Assembly (NCBI GenBank): GCA_000802045.1
Contig: JUEF01000016.1
Location: forward strand, 1 to 39,530
Direction of reading: 5' to 3'
From: Peptococcaceae bacterium BICA1-8
GTDB lineage: Bacteria; Bacillota; Peptococcia; Peptococcales; BICA1-8
Length of the DNA: 39,530 nt
In this document: one piece after another, positions 1 through 7,423 of the stretch
Layout: each line of letters begins with the position of its first letter
How positions within the stretch are numbered: position 1 is the stretch's first letter
Made by a program: the position numbers and the translations under genes
Notes under the pieces: model-generated
What the model was told of the DNA's origin: nothing
Databases searched by the model: none
The model's input: only the letters and a program-made list of their open reading frames with translations

Positions 1-174
1 AATATTGCAACTTTTCAACCTACCATCTACAGGTTTTTCGGCATCCTTAGGAATTAGCCATGTTTTCCCTTTTTTGGCTATTCCTAAGATTCTATCTTGA
101 GCACATAGAATAGCAACTCGCCGAGCAGATATACCCCATTTCTTTGCAGCTTCAACTGATGTAATATACTCCAT
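1..174 (-). CDS. small HTH DNA-binding protein (partial, C-terminus cut by window edge)
   Basis: The first 58 codons of a minus-strand gene are visible and the rest lies beyond position 1. The protein begins MEYITSVEAAKKWGIS, followed by a predicted recognition helix around SARRVAILCAQ and a wing-like stretch ending in WLIPKDAEKP. This EAAKKWGIS...RV..LC pattern is typical of the small MerR/excisionase-like helix-turn-helix proteins common in Firmicutes, so a DNA-binding role is likely. The ATG at 174 follows GAAAGGA on the minus strand. The target is unknown, and no partner gene is visible because it reads out of the window. Confidence 0.65.
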   Translation of the reverse strand, partial: MEYITSVEAAKKWGISARRVAILCAQDRILGIAKKGKTWLIPKDAEKPVDGRLKSCNI

Positions 175-360
175 AACGATCCTTTCCATATATCATACTG
201 TACAAACCCATTATATTCATTTATCTGAATAATATCAACGAAAAACAAAACAGACTCATAGAGTATTTAGTTCGTCCAAAACTCATTTGGAACTTGAATT
301 TAAAATATGTTGCCCGAACCACCCCCGCTGTCCACGGAAACATATCCCTAAAACAAGAAA

Positions 361-380
361 AGCCCTGATTTCTCAGGGCT
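361..380 (-). terminator. rho-independent terminator of rlmD
   Basis: A perfect 8-bp stem (AGCCCTGA / TCAGGGCT) with a 4-base loop overlaps the rlmD stop codon. On the minus strand it is followed by a T-rich stretch (TTTCTTGTTTT). This fits a minus-strand intrinsic terminator. The 170 bases from here to the HTH gene hold no convincing gene. Confidence 0.8.
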
Positions 381-1749
381 TCAGGATGTGTTTTCTTTGC
401 AGGCAAACTACTGTCTCCACGTGACTCGTCTGTGGAAAAAGATCTATTGGCTGCACTTTCTCCACTTCATATCCGTTTTCCACTAGGTATTTTAAATCCC
501 TTGCCAATGTAGCCGGATTACAGGATACATAGACAACCCTATTTGGGCTAACCTTTACAATAGCCTCTAAAGTCTCAGGAGCACAGCCTTTGCGAGGGGG
601 ATCAACTATAATTACGTTGGCCCTGACTCCTCCTTTAACCCATTGGGGCAGCCATTGTTCTGCCTTACCAGTGATAAATTCCGTATTATTAATTTTATTT
701 AGCTTAGCATTTTCCCTGGCATCTTTGATAGCTTCTTCAACTACTTCAATACCGATTACCCGCTTAGCTTGGCTTGCTACATAAATAGCAATACTACCGA
801 TACCGCAGTAGGCATCAATTACAGTTTCCTTCCTTGAGAGTCCAGCATATTCTAAGGCTTTTTCATACAAAACCCGAGCCTGCTCATTATTAACTTGAAA
901 AAAGGACTGGGGAGAAATATTAAAAACATAAGAGCCAATAGTATCCTGTAAAAAGGCATGTCCCCAAACAAGTTTAAATTTATCGCCCAAAATGACCGGC
1001 TTGGTACCTTTATTAATATTATGGTAGACTGAACGAATCTGAGGGAATACTGCCTTCAGACTTTCTACTACTTCATTTAACTGCCAGGCGTCAGCACTGG
1101 TAATAAAAATAACCATTATTTCCCCGGTAGCCCGACTTTCCCTAACCATAATATTGCGAAGATAGCCCTGCCCTGTATCACGTTTATATACTGATATTCC
1201 TGCGAGGGTAAGCTGTTCTTCTAGATAACTCAAAAGACGGTTCACCACTGAACTAAAAAGGAGACTCGCTTTGGCAGGGATAAAATCATGGGAACCGGGT
1301 TCATAAAAGCCCAAACTAACCTCTCCAGCTAACTTTTCTAAATGGAAATGCCCCTTATTCCTATACCTCCACGGATACACCATTCCTAATGTAGGCTCCA
1401 CAGCTACATCAATACCACCTAATTTAAGTAAAGCGTCCTTTACCTGCTGAGCCTTTAATTCTAGCTGTTTTTCATAGCTGATATGCTGCAACTGACATCC
1501 GCCACATCTCTCAGCATAGTGACAAGGAGCATCAACTCTAAAAGGAGTTGGTTCCAGTATTTCTTCTAGCTTTCCTTGTGCAAAGTTTTTTCTAATCCCA
1601 CTAATCTTAACACTGACTTTTTCCCCCGGTATTGCTCCCGGAACAAATACAGCAAAATTATTGACTCGACCAACTCCCTCACCCTGATGGGAAAGTCCAG
1701 TTATTGTTAATTCATAATTTTCACCTAGGATTATTGGTTTTTCTTGCAC
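373..1749 (-). CDS. rlmD: 23S rRNA (uracil-5-)-methyltransferase, RlmD/RlmCD family
   Basis: Methylates C5 of a 23S rRNA uridine using S-adenosylmethionine. The order is an N-terminal TRAM-like RNA-binding domain (about 5-65), an Fe-S segment with C76, C82 and C85 (CxxxxxCGGC), and a C-terminal Rossmann methyltransferase. The latter has a SAM motif DAYCGIGS (312-319), VDPPRKG (382-388), the catalytic Cys C410 in SCNPATLARDL, and the HVE general-base motif near 443-445. The length (458 aa) is normal. The start is GTG at 1749, 8 bases after AGGAGT. The family's fourth cluster cysteine (C162 in E. coli RumA), which follows the GFY..GSH motif, is Ser162 here, although the other three are kept. 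This may change or abolish the cluster. Substrate position (U1939, U747 or both) cannot be told from sequence alone. Confidence 0.93.
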   Translation of the reverse strand: MQEKPIILGENYELTITGLSHQGEGVGRVNNFAVFVPGAIPGEKVSVKISGIRKNFAQGKLEEILEPTPFRVDAPCHYAERCGGCQLQHISYEKQLELKAQQVKDALLKLGGIDVAVEPTLGMVYPWRYRNKGHFHLEKLAGEVSLGFYEPGSHDFIPAKASLLFSSVVNRLLSYLEEQLTLAGISVYKRDTGQGYLRNIMVRESRATGEIMVIFITSADAWQLNEVVESLKAVFPQIRSVYHNINKGTKPVILGDKFKLVWGHAFLQDTIGSYVFNISPQSFFQVNNEQARVLYEKALEYAGLSRKETVIDAYCGIGSIAIYVASQAKRVIGIEVVEEAIKDARENAKLNKINNTEFITGKAEQWLPQWVKGGVRANVIIVDPPRKGCAPETLEAIVKVSPNRVVYVSCNPATLARDLKYLVENGYEVEKVQPIDLFPQTSHVETVVCLQRKHILKP

Positions 1750-1774
1750 TTATATCACTCCTACAAATAAAGTT

Positions 1775-1809
1775 ACTGGTGACTGGTGACTAGTGGCTAG
1801 TGGCTAGTA
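1775..1809. repeat. degenerate 7-base tandem repeat, ACTGGTG/GCTAGTG type
   Basis: Five consecutive heptamers: ACTGGTG twice, ACTAGTG, GCTAGTG, GCTAGTA. It lies in the 322-base gap between rlmD and the divergent gene at 2072, just upstream of the rlmD ribosome binding site. The GCTAGTG unit is the same as in the array at 18802-18857. I see no gene in this gap; apart from the two repeat arrays it is AT-rich sequence that should hold two divergent promoters. Confidence 0.9.
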
Positions 1810-1919
1810 ATAAGTATATAATCGATAGTTTACAATCTTTACTCCAATTTTTATCATTTTTTTTTGCGCCACTTGCGTTAAATAAGTTTGGTTATTAGTT
1901 AATAATCACAAAGTCAATT

Positions 1920-1976
<57 letters not shown>

Positions 1977-2071
1977 ACTTTAGCCTATCCTATCATTCTA
2001 ACAATGCATACCCTAACGCCTTGTTGCTAAAGATAATAATATCACTATCTTATACTAAATAGGTGGTAGCA

Positions 2072-2683
2072 TTGAATAATATAGTTGATTTTGCCAGTAC
2101 AATCCGGGAACTATTATCTCAGCCCTTCTGTCTGCCTAAAGAAAGCAATTATTTGGACTTAGCTCAAGTAACTGATTTCAATAAGTTAGACTTAGAAAAG
2201 CATATCCATATTCTTCCCGAGCCTAATCCTATTGCTGAAGCAACCTTTTTAATCATTCAATCCATGAAAGAATGTCATCTTGCGCAAACAAAGATAGGAG
2301 TGAATGAGCTATTAAAGGCATATCTAAATATCATCAGTAGAGACCATGAGCAGGAATGCTCTGAGGTCTTTTCCGATTATCTTTTTGAAATATATCTCTA
2401 TAGTCTTCAAAAAACCTATCCTTATACTGATTTATTGTGGAATTATCTGAGCAACTGTTTTCATGTTGTTTCCCAATATTTATTAGAGGCGGGTTATGTT
2501 CGAGGCTGTGAAATATTCCTACAGCAAATCGCTGCTATGGGTAAGACTGCTGCTCAAAAGGGTTTGCATACCAGCAGCATTCAGCACTTTTTGCATACTC
2601 TAGAATTAAGGGCTGGGGAATTAGGCTATACTGACCTGGCGGCAGCAGCTAAAAACCACCGCTTCAACCTGGAGATATTCTAA
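2072..2683 (+). CDS. hypothetical soluble alpha-helical protein, first gene of a two-gene operon
   Basis: I do not recognise this 203-aa protein. It has no signal peptide or membrane segment. Predicted content is mainly helical, and the C-terminal third (from about residue 115) has regularly spaced aromatic and Leu positions that could form a helical bundle. A TTG start at 2072 is preferred, because AGGTGG at 2061-2066 sits 5 bases before it. The in-frame GTG at 2063 lies within that site and has no site of its own. Its stop codon overlaps the ribosome binding site of the membrane-protein gene 9 bases downstream, so the two are very likely co-transcribed and may form one complex. Function unknown. 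Confidence 0.7.
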   Translation: MNNIVDFASTIRELLSQPFCLPKESNYLDLAQVTDFNKLDLEKHIHILPEPNPIAEATFLIIQSMKECHLAQTKIGVNELLKAYLNIISRDHEQECSEVFSDYLFEIYLYSLQKTYPYTDLLWNYLSNCFHVVSQYLLEAGYVRGCEIFLQQIAAMGKTAAQKGLHTSSIQHFLHTLELRAGELGYTDLAAAAKNHRFNLEIF

Positions 2684-2692
2684 GGAGGACCC

Positions 2693-3796
2693 ATGTTTAA
2701 CAATAACCTCTACCCCTTTATTGTCACCAGCATGGTCGGCGGCCTTTTAACACTTTTAGGCTCAGTTGGTATCTTTATTTCCATAATAATACAACGGAAA
2801 GTAGAAAGGCTGCAAGCTATCCTGGAGGAATTTATCGACCTGTCCTACCAAAGTGATTTAAACCTTAGCGGAAAAATGTTCAACCTGATAGAAAAGTACC
2901 AAATGCATTATATACTGCCTGACAATCCCCGGCAAATTATCATGGGGTACATGAACATTACCATAGGCATGGTTATTGCCTTATGGCTAGGCTTGTATGT
3001 CCTGGGTTATCAGTCACCCTTTCATTGGCTTTCCATCATATATTTACTTCCGCTCATTGCTTTAGGTCTAATTATGCTCTGGTTTCGCAGGCTTTTACAG
3101 TATTTAATAGACATAGATGATACACCATTACTAGGCTCCATTATTCCTGCACCCAAAAGGCTGCGGAGTATATCCTACCTATCAAGTTTTATTAATGTCT
3201 CGGTAAAGTCTGTGCTAAAACAAGCCCGTTTAAGCTTACATTTAAAGAAGTGTGATCTAAAAAAAGCAGAAAGCCCCTGGATAATAGTTTTAAAAGAGGA
3301 GCTTTCCTTTGATGATTTCTTTTATTTCCTTGTGTGCTCTTATGAAAAGACACCGATTTTCTTATCCTTTGGGGAAATTGTTTTTGATTTTCCCTGTGAC
3401 GGAATTACTGGTAAGCCTTCACCTATTAAAAAGAACTTAAATATTCCTCTCGGAGAAATGCAAATAAAAAATGAGCCAGAGGAATTGACAGCAAATATGC
3501 TAATTTTTACCAAGGGGGAAAAATACCCAATTAATTATCAGTACATATTAAAAAAAGGGGGTGCATATTATGCCCCCTCGGAAAACCCGGAAGTATCTAT
3601 TGACCATCAGATTACCTATTGCCTAGAAAAAGATAAAATTACTATTATCAAAAATGAAAGCAACCTTCCCTTTATTAAAGAGTTTTCCGGTTTATTTAAG
3701 CTAAACGGGACTAGACTTTATCTGCCAAAAATAACGGAAGGTAAGGTATCCGGGGAAAATTTAAAAACTTCTCACGAATCAGTTTTTGTGGATTGA
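2693..3796 (+). CDS. hypothetical membrane protein with large soluble C-terminal part
   Basis: Unrecognised 367-aa protein. Three hydrophobic segments are visible: about 8-34, 83-105 and 112-134. A charged stretch (about 35-80) separates the first from the other two. From about 145 onward the protein is hydrophilic with alternating beta-like stretches (for example near 195-225 and 275-320), so it looks like a membrane anchor carrying a soluble domain. The start has an ideal AAGGAGG, overlapping the stop region of the upstream gene. The last 25 bases overlap the 3' end of the minus-strand gene at 3772, a tail-to-tail overlap. Function unknown; operon context suggests it works with the product of 2072-2683. 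Confidence 0.75.
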   Translation: MFNNNLYPFIVTSMVGGLLTLLGSVGIFISIIIQRKVERLQAILEEFIDLSYQSDLNLSGKMFNLIEKYQMHYILPDNPRQIIMGYMNITIGMVIALWLGLYVLGYQSPFHWLSIIYLLPLIALGLIMLWFRRLLQYLIDIDDTPLLGSIIPAPKRLRSISYLSSFINVSVKSVLKQARLSLHLKKCDLKKAESPWIIVLKEELSFDDFFYFLVCSYEKTPIFLSFGEIVFDFPCDGITGKPSPIKKNLNIPLGEMQIKNEPEELTANMLIFTKGEKYPINYQYILKKGGAYYAPSENPEVSIDHQITYCLEKDKITIIKNESNLPFIKEFSGLFKLNGTRLYLPKITEGKVSGENLKTSHESVFVD

Positions 3797-4512
3797 ACAT
3801 CGCTGCCTTCGATAAGGAACTCTAGAGGAGGCAGCTTTTCTTGTAATAAATAGTCCAATAATTTTTCATTATTTAGTTCGCGATGATTGAAAATTACCAA
3901 GCTAGCCGGTAGCCCGGGCTTAATTTTACCTATATCCTGACCTAGCAATTCTCCCCGCCAGCCGGAAATGAGATAATATGCCGTATTAATATCGTCGGCT
4001 GCTGTTTCTTTCAAAATAGGAGTGATAAAGGCCACAGCACTCTTATCAGCTTCTAAAATATTTTTGGATATCGCCGGATTACTTAATAACGCCTTGACAC
4101 TTTTGCCCTCCCACTGGCTGTTCTTGGCCTTAGATATAATTATCCTGCTCTCGGGGTAGCGTACTAAAGCTGAGGCTAAATCCCGTTTTACCCAATCTAA
4201 GTTTTCCGCCCACTCCACCTTATGAGGAGCAACAGTATATCCTGCAGCATCAAATATTTTCGCTTTTTCAGTATTAAGCCTTTTACCAATTTTAATTATA
4301 GTATTATTGCTAATTCCGATATCTGCCCGATAAATATCTCCCCCTGTACCATCTATGATTCGGGCATTTTTGATAACCAGGTCATAGGGATTTTGAGCAC
4401 GAAATAACTGAGCACTACTATTGTGCTTATAAGCCTCAAGCCCAGCAAAAAAAACAAAAAAGCTTACCAAAAGGGACAAAAATCCTATTCCTATTAATTT
4501 AAGAATTTTCAT
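3772..4512 (-). CDS. membrane-anchored amidohydrolase-like protein lacking the catalytic core
   Basis: The ends resemble the metal-dependent amidohydrolase/D-aminoacylase family. Near the N-terminus is YDLVIKNARIIDGTGG followed by DIGISNNTIIKIG and AAGYTVAP, and near the C-terminus is GQDIGKIKPGLPASLVIF. In family members, VAPG is followed by FID.HTH, which supplies the metal-binding histidines. Here VAP runs straight into HKVEWAENLDWVKRDL. The protein is only 246 aa, against about 450-530 for intact family members, and no metal ligand set is visible. An N-terminal hydrophobic segment (about 4-24) would anchor it. The start is ATG at 4512 after GGGTGAG; an in-frame upstream start at 4557 has poorer support. 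It is either a repurposed binding domain or an in-frame relic. Catalysis is unlikely. Confidence 0.65.
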   Translation of the reverse strand: MKILKLIGIGFLSLLVSFFVFFAGLEAYKHNSSAQLFRAQNPYDLVIKNARIIDGTGGDIYRADIGISNNTIIKIGKRLNTEKAKIFDAAGYTVAPHKVEWAENLDWVKRDLASALVRYPESRIIISKAKNSQWEGKSVKALLSNPAISKNILEADKSAVAFITPILKETAADDINTAYYLISGWRGELLGQDIGKIKPGLPASLVIFNHRELNNEKLLDYLLQEKLPPLEFLIEGSDVQSTKTDS

Positions 4513-4562
4513 ATTCTTCTCACCCTTAGTACTTATAAGTCTATGGTCGATTGTCAATTTTT

Positions 4563-4594
4563 CTCGCCCACTCGCTCACTCGCCCACTGACCCA
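4563..4594. repeat. degenerate 8-base tandem repeat, CTCGCCCA
   Basis: Four in-phase octamers: CTCGCCCA, CTCGCTCA, CTCGCCCA, CTGACCCA. The array lies in the short gap between the CPBP protease gene and the amidohydrolase-like gene, just upstream of the latter. Confidence 0.8.
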
Positions 4595-4615
4595 AGATTT
4601 TAACCTAGTAGTTGA

Positions 4616-5350
4616 CTAACTCACCGCCTGGGGTATCCAAAAAATCAGCAGTGTCATTATTCCATTCCAAACAGAGTGGGCAACTATGGGAGCATAAAGA
4701 GAACCGGATTTTTCATAGAGCCAGTTTAACCACATTCCGCCGAAAGCTAGAGGAATCATCCGAATAAAATCAAAGTGCAGGCTTCCGAAAATAAGTGATG
4801 TTACAAGGATTCCCCATCTAACACCAATTTTCCGACGTAAAGCAGGATACAAAAATCCACGAAAATAAAGCTCTTCACTTATAGGTGCAAAGACAGATGC
4901 CACAATAAAGGGTATCAGCATTTCCCATTTTGTGCTAGCTGACATAATTATTTCAGCAATAGGCTGGGGCTTTATCTCCACTGGAGAAAACCAATTTATA
5001 ATAATTCCCAGTAACATTACAGCAAAGAAAAGAATAACCCCATTTATAATTCCAACCTTTAGCCAGTGACCGATTTTAGTTTTAACAAGTCCGAGGTATT
5101 TAGGGCTTACCTTGTATTTACCCAAGATGAAAAAGCCAATAAAGAAAAGAAACAAAAAGGTCTGAATGAAACTGCTAATTAATAATTGATTAATTTGAGT
5201 TTTTCCGCCTGGGAGGAAAACCACCAAAGATGTAAGCCAATTATGACCAAAAATTTTTAATAAAAATGCCAAAATATTTATTATAAATAATACAGATAAG
5301 GCATCTATTATTCCCCACGGAGGATTAGCCGGTGGTAAATTTTTTTGCAT
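4616..5350 (-). CDS. CPBP family intramembrane glutamic endopeptidase (CAAX-like)
   Basis: Polytopic membrane protein of the CPBP (ABI/Rce1-like) family. The family's active-site motifs are present: E159-E160 and R164 in EELYFRGFLYP, H192 in FGSLHFDF, and H225 with N229 in HSVWNG. About six to eight hydrophobic segments cover the 244 residues. The family includes prenyl-protein processing proteases and bacterial immunity or regulatory proteases. The substrate here is unknown, and no bacteriocin gene is adjacent. ATG at 5350 follows a clean TTGGAGGT. It may be co-transcribed with the amidohydrolase-like gene 103 bases downstream, but that gap contains an octamer repeat and no obvious terminator. 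Confidence 0.88.
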   Translation of the reverse strand: MQKNLPPANPPWGIIDALSVLFIINILAFLLKIFGHNWLTSLVVFLPGGKTQINQLLISSFIQTFLFLFFIGFFILGKYKVSPKYLGLVKTKIGHWLKVGIINGVILFFAVMLLGIIINWFSPVEIKPQPIAEIIMSASTKWEMLIPFIVASVFAPISEELYFRGFLYPALRRKIGVRWGILVTSLIFGSLHFDFIRMIPLAFGGMWLNWLYEKSGSLYAPIVAHSVWNGIMTLLIFWIPQAVS

Positions 5351-5475
5351 TACTTACCTCCAATTTTTTCTTATTCATAAACAGTATAACAAAACAAGCA
5401 CTTGAACAAAATCTTATTAAAAGCAAATCCACTTTTTTAAAAATTTAATAACAACATTAAAGGGAGGCAATAAAC

Positions 5476-6009
5476 ATGTGGGCTTGGTATTTTATCTTAT
5501 TCGTAGTTTTAATAATGATGATTGTACAATTTTTTAGTTCCAAAAGAAAGAAGCCTTTTCCCGGGATCAAGGCTTTACTTCCTGATTATGGTGCAGAAAC
5601 AGGGGCAGAATTAACCCCTTATTATAAAAACAGGAGTCAAATACTAGTTGAAAAATTAACCGGGAAGCCCCTCCCCTATTTTGAAACAACCATAGATCTT
5701 TACGAAAAGACCCCTCAAAAGTTGGTAGCAGAGTGGTCAATAGGAGATAATTTCAAAAAACTCCTCACCGATGAATATGGACAAGAATTCTGGCACAACT
5801 GCCAGCCGGTTTTGCGTATTAACCATACAAATGCAGTTCCGCAGGCATATCATCAGGAAATAAAAGTTGAATTAGTTAAAGGCATCCAGGAAATCCATGT
5901 TAATGCACCCGGTGAAACCCTAAATACTGAAGTAGGTGTTATCACCGAAACAGGTTCCTTTATTCCCTTTGCGAAGTCTAACGACGTTTCAATTCCTAAA
6001 GAGAGTTAA
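5476..6009 (+). CDS. DUF4912-like protein with N-terminal membrane anchor
   Basis: 177-aa protein. Residues 3-21 form a single hydrophobic segment followed by SKRKK, so the soluble part is probably cytoplasmic. The C-terminal half (about 75-175) has LVAEWSI, LRINHT, EIHVNAPG, EVGVITETGSFIPFAKSNDVSIP. That order of strands and the closing F.P.A.SN.V..P signature resemble DUF4912, a domain found in Firmicutes proteins next to glycan-related or sporulation genes. Function unknown. The start is ATG at 5476 after GGGAGG. The last 14 bases overlap tail-to-tail with the permease gene on the opposite strand. Confidence 0.65.
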   Translation: MWAWYFILFVVLIMMIVQFFSSKRKKPFPGIKALLPDYGAETGAELTPYYKNRSQILVEKLTGKPLPYFETTIDLYEKTPQKLVAEWSIGDNFKKLLTDEYGQEFWHNCQPVLRINHTNAVPQAYHQEIKVELVKGIQEIHVNAPGETLNTEVGVITETGSFIPFAKSNDVSIPKES

Positions 6010-7360
6010 TTAAAACGATATAAGCTCCAGAAAGCACGATGCCTAAGAGCCCAAAGGTTCTGTTCCATTTAAGACCAACAGTGAAGCTATTTTCTTTAAT
6101 TAATCCTCCTAAAAGAATATTATAAGGTACAAAGGGTGACATGATTATACAAACAGTCCAAGCAGCCATTAATGTTAAAGAAAATGTTAGATCACTAAGG
6201 CCAATCAAGGCTGGATTTATAGTAAAGGCTAAAGTAGTAATGGTAATAACCTGATGAAAGCCAATACTAGAGAGCAGCACTGTAATAATTATAATAAACT
6301 CCACTAAAAAAAAGGTAGAAAGATTAGATACACTTCCTAAAATATTCTGAAGCAAATACTGGAGAGGTGTTTTGGCCATGACAATTCCAAAAAAACCTAC
6401 ACTTAAAAAAAAGATAACTTCATTTTTAAACTGAAGGATAACCTTATGGTACTCCTTTAACTCAAGCAAAAAACCTTTAAACCGATTTATTAATAAAGAC
6501 CATATTGCCGCATAAAATAAAGCAATTAAACTGACTAAAAGCATCATATTGCTTAAATCCAGCAATTTCTCACCAACTATTACTAAAGATAAAAGTCCAA
6601 CTAACGCTATCGCCAATTCCTTTATCTTTCCGTTATCTTCTGCTTTAATATTTACATTCTGGCCACTGAGCCTTACCTCCTGTTGACACTCTAGATCCTT
6701 GTAAAACAATAAATTACCCAGACCTAGGAATAACAAACCCATAATAAGCCCGTAAACAAAATAACTACCAAAGGATACACCTGTATAATAAAGCACCAAA
6801 TTTACAGACCCATAGTATGGTGACCAGGTCACACATGCACCAAAGCCAGTCGTAAATACTTTGGCTAAAAATCTAGGGGGAAATTGAGCTTCTTCTAATA
6901 GATCCTTAGTAACTCTAATGCCTCCTAGGTTTGTTATGGAGCTAAAAATAAAAATAAAGCCCGAAAGCACCCCAAAAAGACTACGTGTTCGATCTAAATA
7001 TCTAAAAACATAATAGTTAATTGTCTCTAAATATCCGCCTTGCCTAAGGGGAATGGATAACAAAGGTACAGTAACCAAAAGAATCCCTAATGGCAAGTTC
7101 TTTGATATACCTTCAAGCCAGATTGCCTGGTCCATTTTATAGATAAAAAACAAAATGTGCCCGATTATTAAAGCAGCCAGACTAAAATAAAAGGGGATAC
7201 CCCTAGCAAGTATTATTCCAGAACCCAAAAGCAGTATAAGCAGGATAGCTTTAACTATTGTTAAAAGCTCCGCTTGGATTATTTCCCCTAAAAAAACGAC
7301 AGCAATAAGTCCTAAGATGCTCATTACACATATTTTTTCAAAAAATCCTTTTAAATTCAA
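5996..7360 (-). CDS. multipass permease-like membrane protein, paralog 2
   Basis: A 454-aa protein with about 11-12 hydrophobic segments. It is clearly paralogous to the protein encoded at 7424-8785, with shared blocks ILARGIPFY, WLEGI.KNLPL, FPPRFLAKV..TGF, W SPYY..VNLVLYYTGVSF and LLFYKD. The two-halves layout (a central hydrophilic loop near 220-240, and polar or Pro-rich membrane stretches such as MSPFVPYNIL in each half) resembles the ion-transporter (IT) superfamily, which includes organic-anion and Na+/H+ carriers. I cannot name a substrate. It lies 63 bases downstream of its paralog on the same strand, so a co-transcribed pair is likely. The start is ATG with a weak site (GAGGGA). Confidence 0.7.
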   Translation of the reverse strand: MNLKGFFEKICVMSILGLIAVVFLGEIIQAELLTIVKAILLILLLGSGIILARGIPFYFSLAALIIGHILFFIYKMDQAIWLEGISKNLPLGILLVTVPLLSIPLRQGGYLETINYYVFRYLDRTRSLFGVLSGFIFIFSSITNLGGIRVTKDLLEEAQFPPRFLAKVFTTGFGACVTWSPYYGSVNLVLYYTGVSFGSYFVYGLIMGLLFLGLGNLLFYKDLECQQEVRLSGQNVNIKAEDNGKIKELAIALVGLLSLVIVGEKLLDLSNMMLLVSLIALFYAAIWSLLINRFKGFLLELKEYHKVILQFKNEVIFFLSVGFFGIVMAKTPLQYLLQNILGSVSNLSTFFLVEFIIIITVLLSSIGFHQVITITTLAFTINPALIGLSDLTFSLTLMAAWTVCIIMSPFVPYNILLGGLIKENSFTVGLKWNRTFGLLGIVLSGAYIVLINSL

Positions 7361-7423
7361 AGCCTGTCCCTCTTTCTAAGTTTCGGAAGATTTATTTAAC
7401 CACTAACAAATAATGACTAATGA

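Noticed and set aside
301..350. GGACAGCGGGGGTGGTTC-like text (minus strand) resembling fragments of REP/IS200-associated sequences
   Set aside because: Only a short partial resemblance; no second end, no transposase and no duplication seen.
221..406. 61-codon open frame on the minus strand next to rlmD
   Set aside because: It runs through the rlmD terminator hairpin and has no family features or convincing coding pattern.
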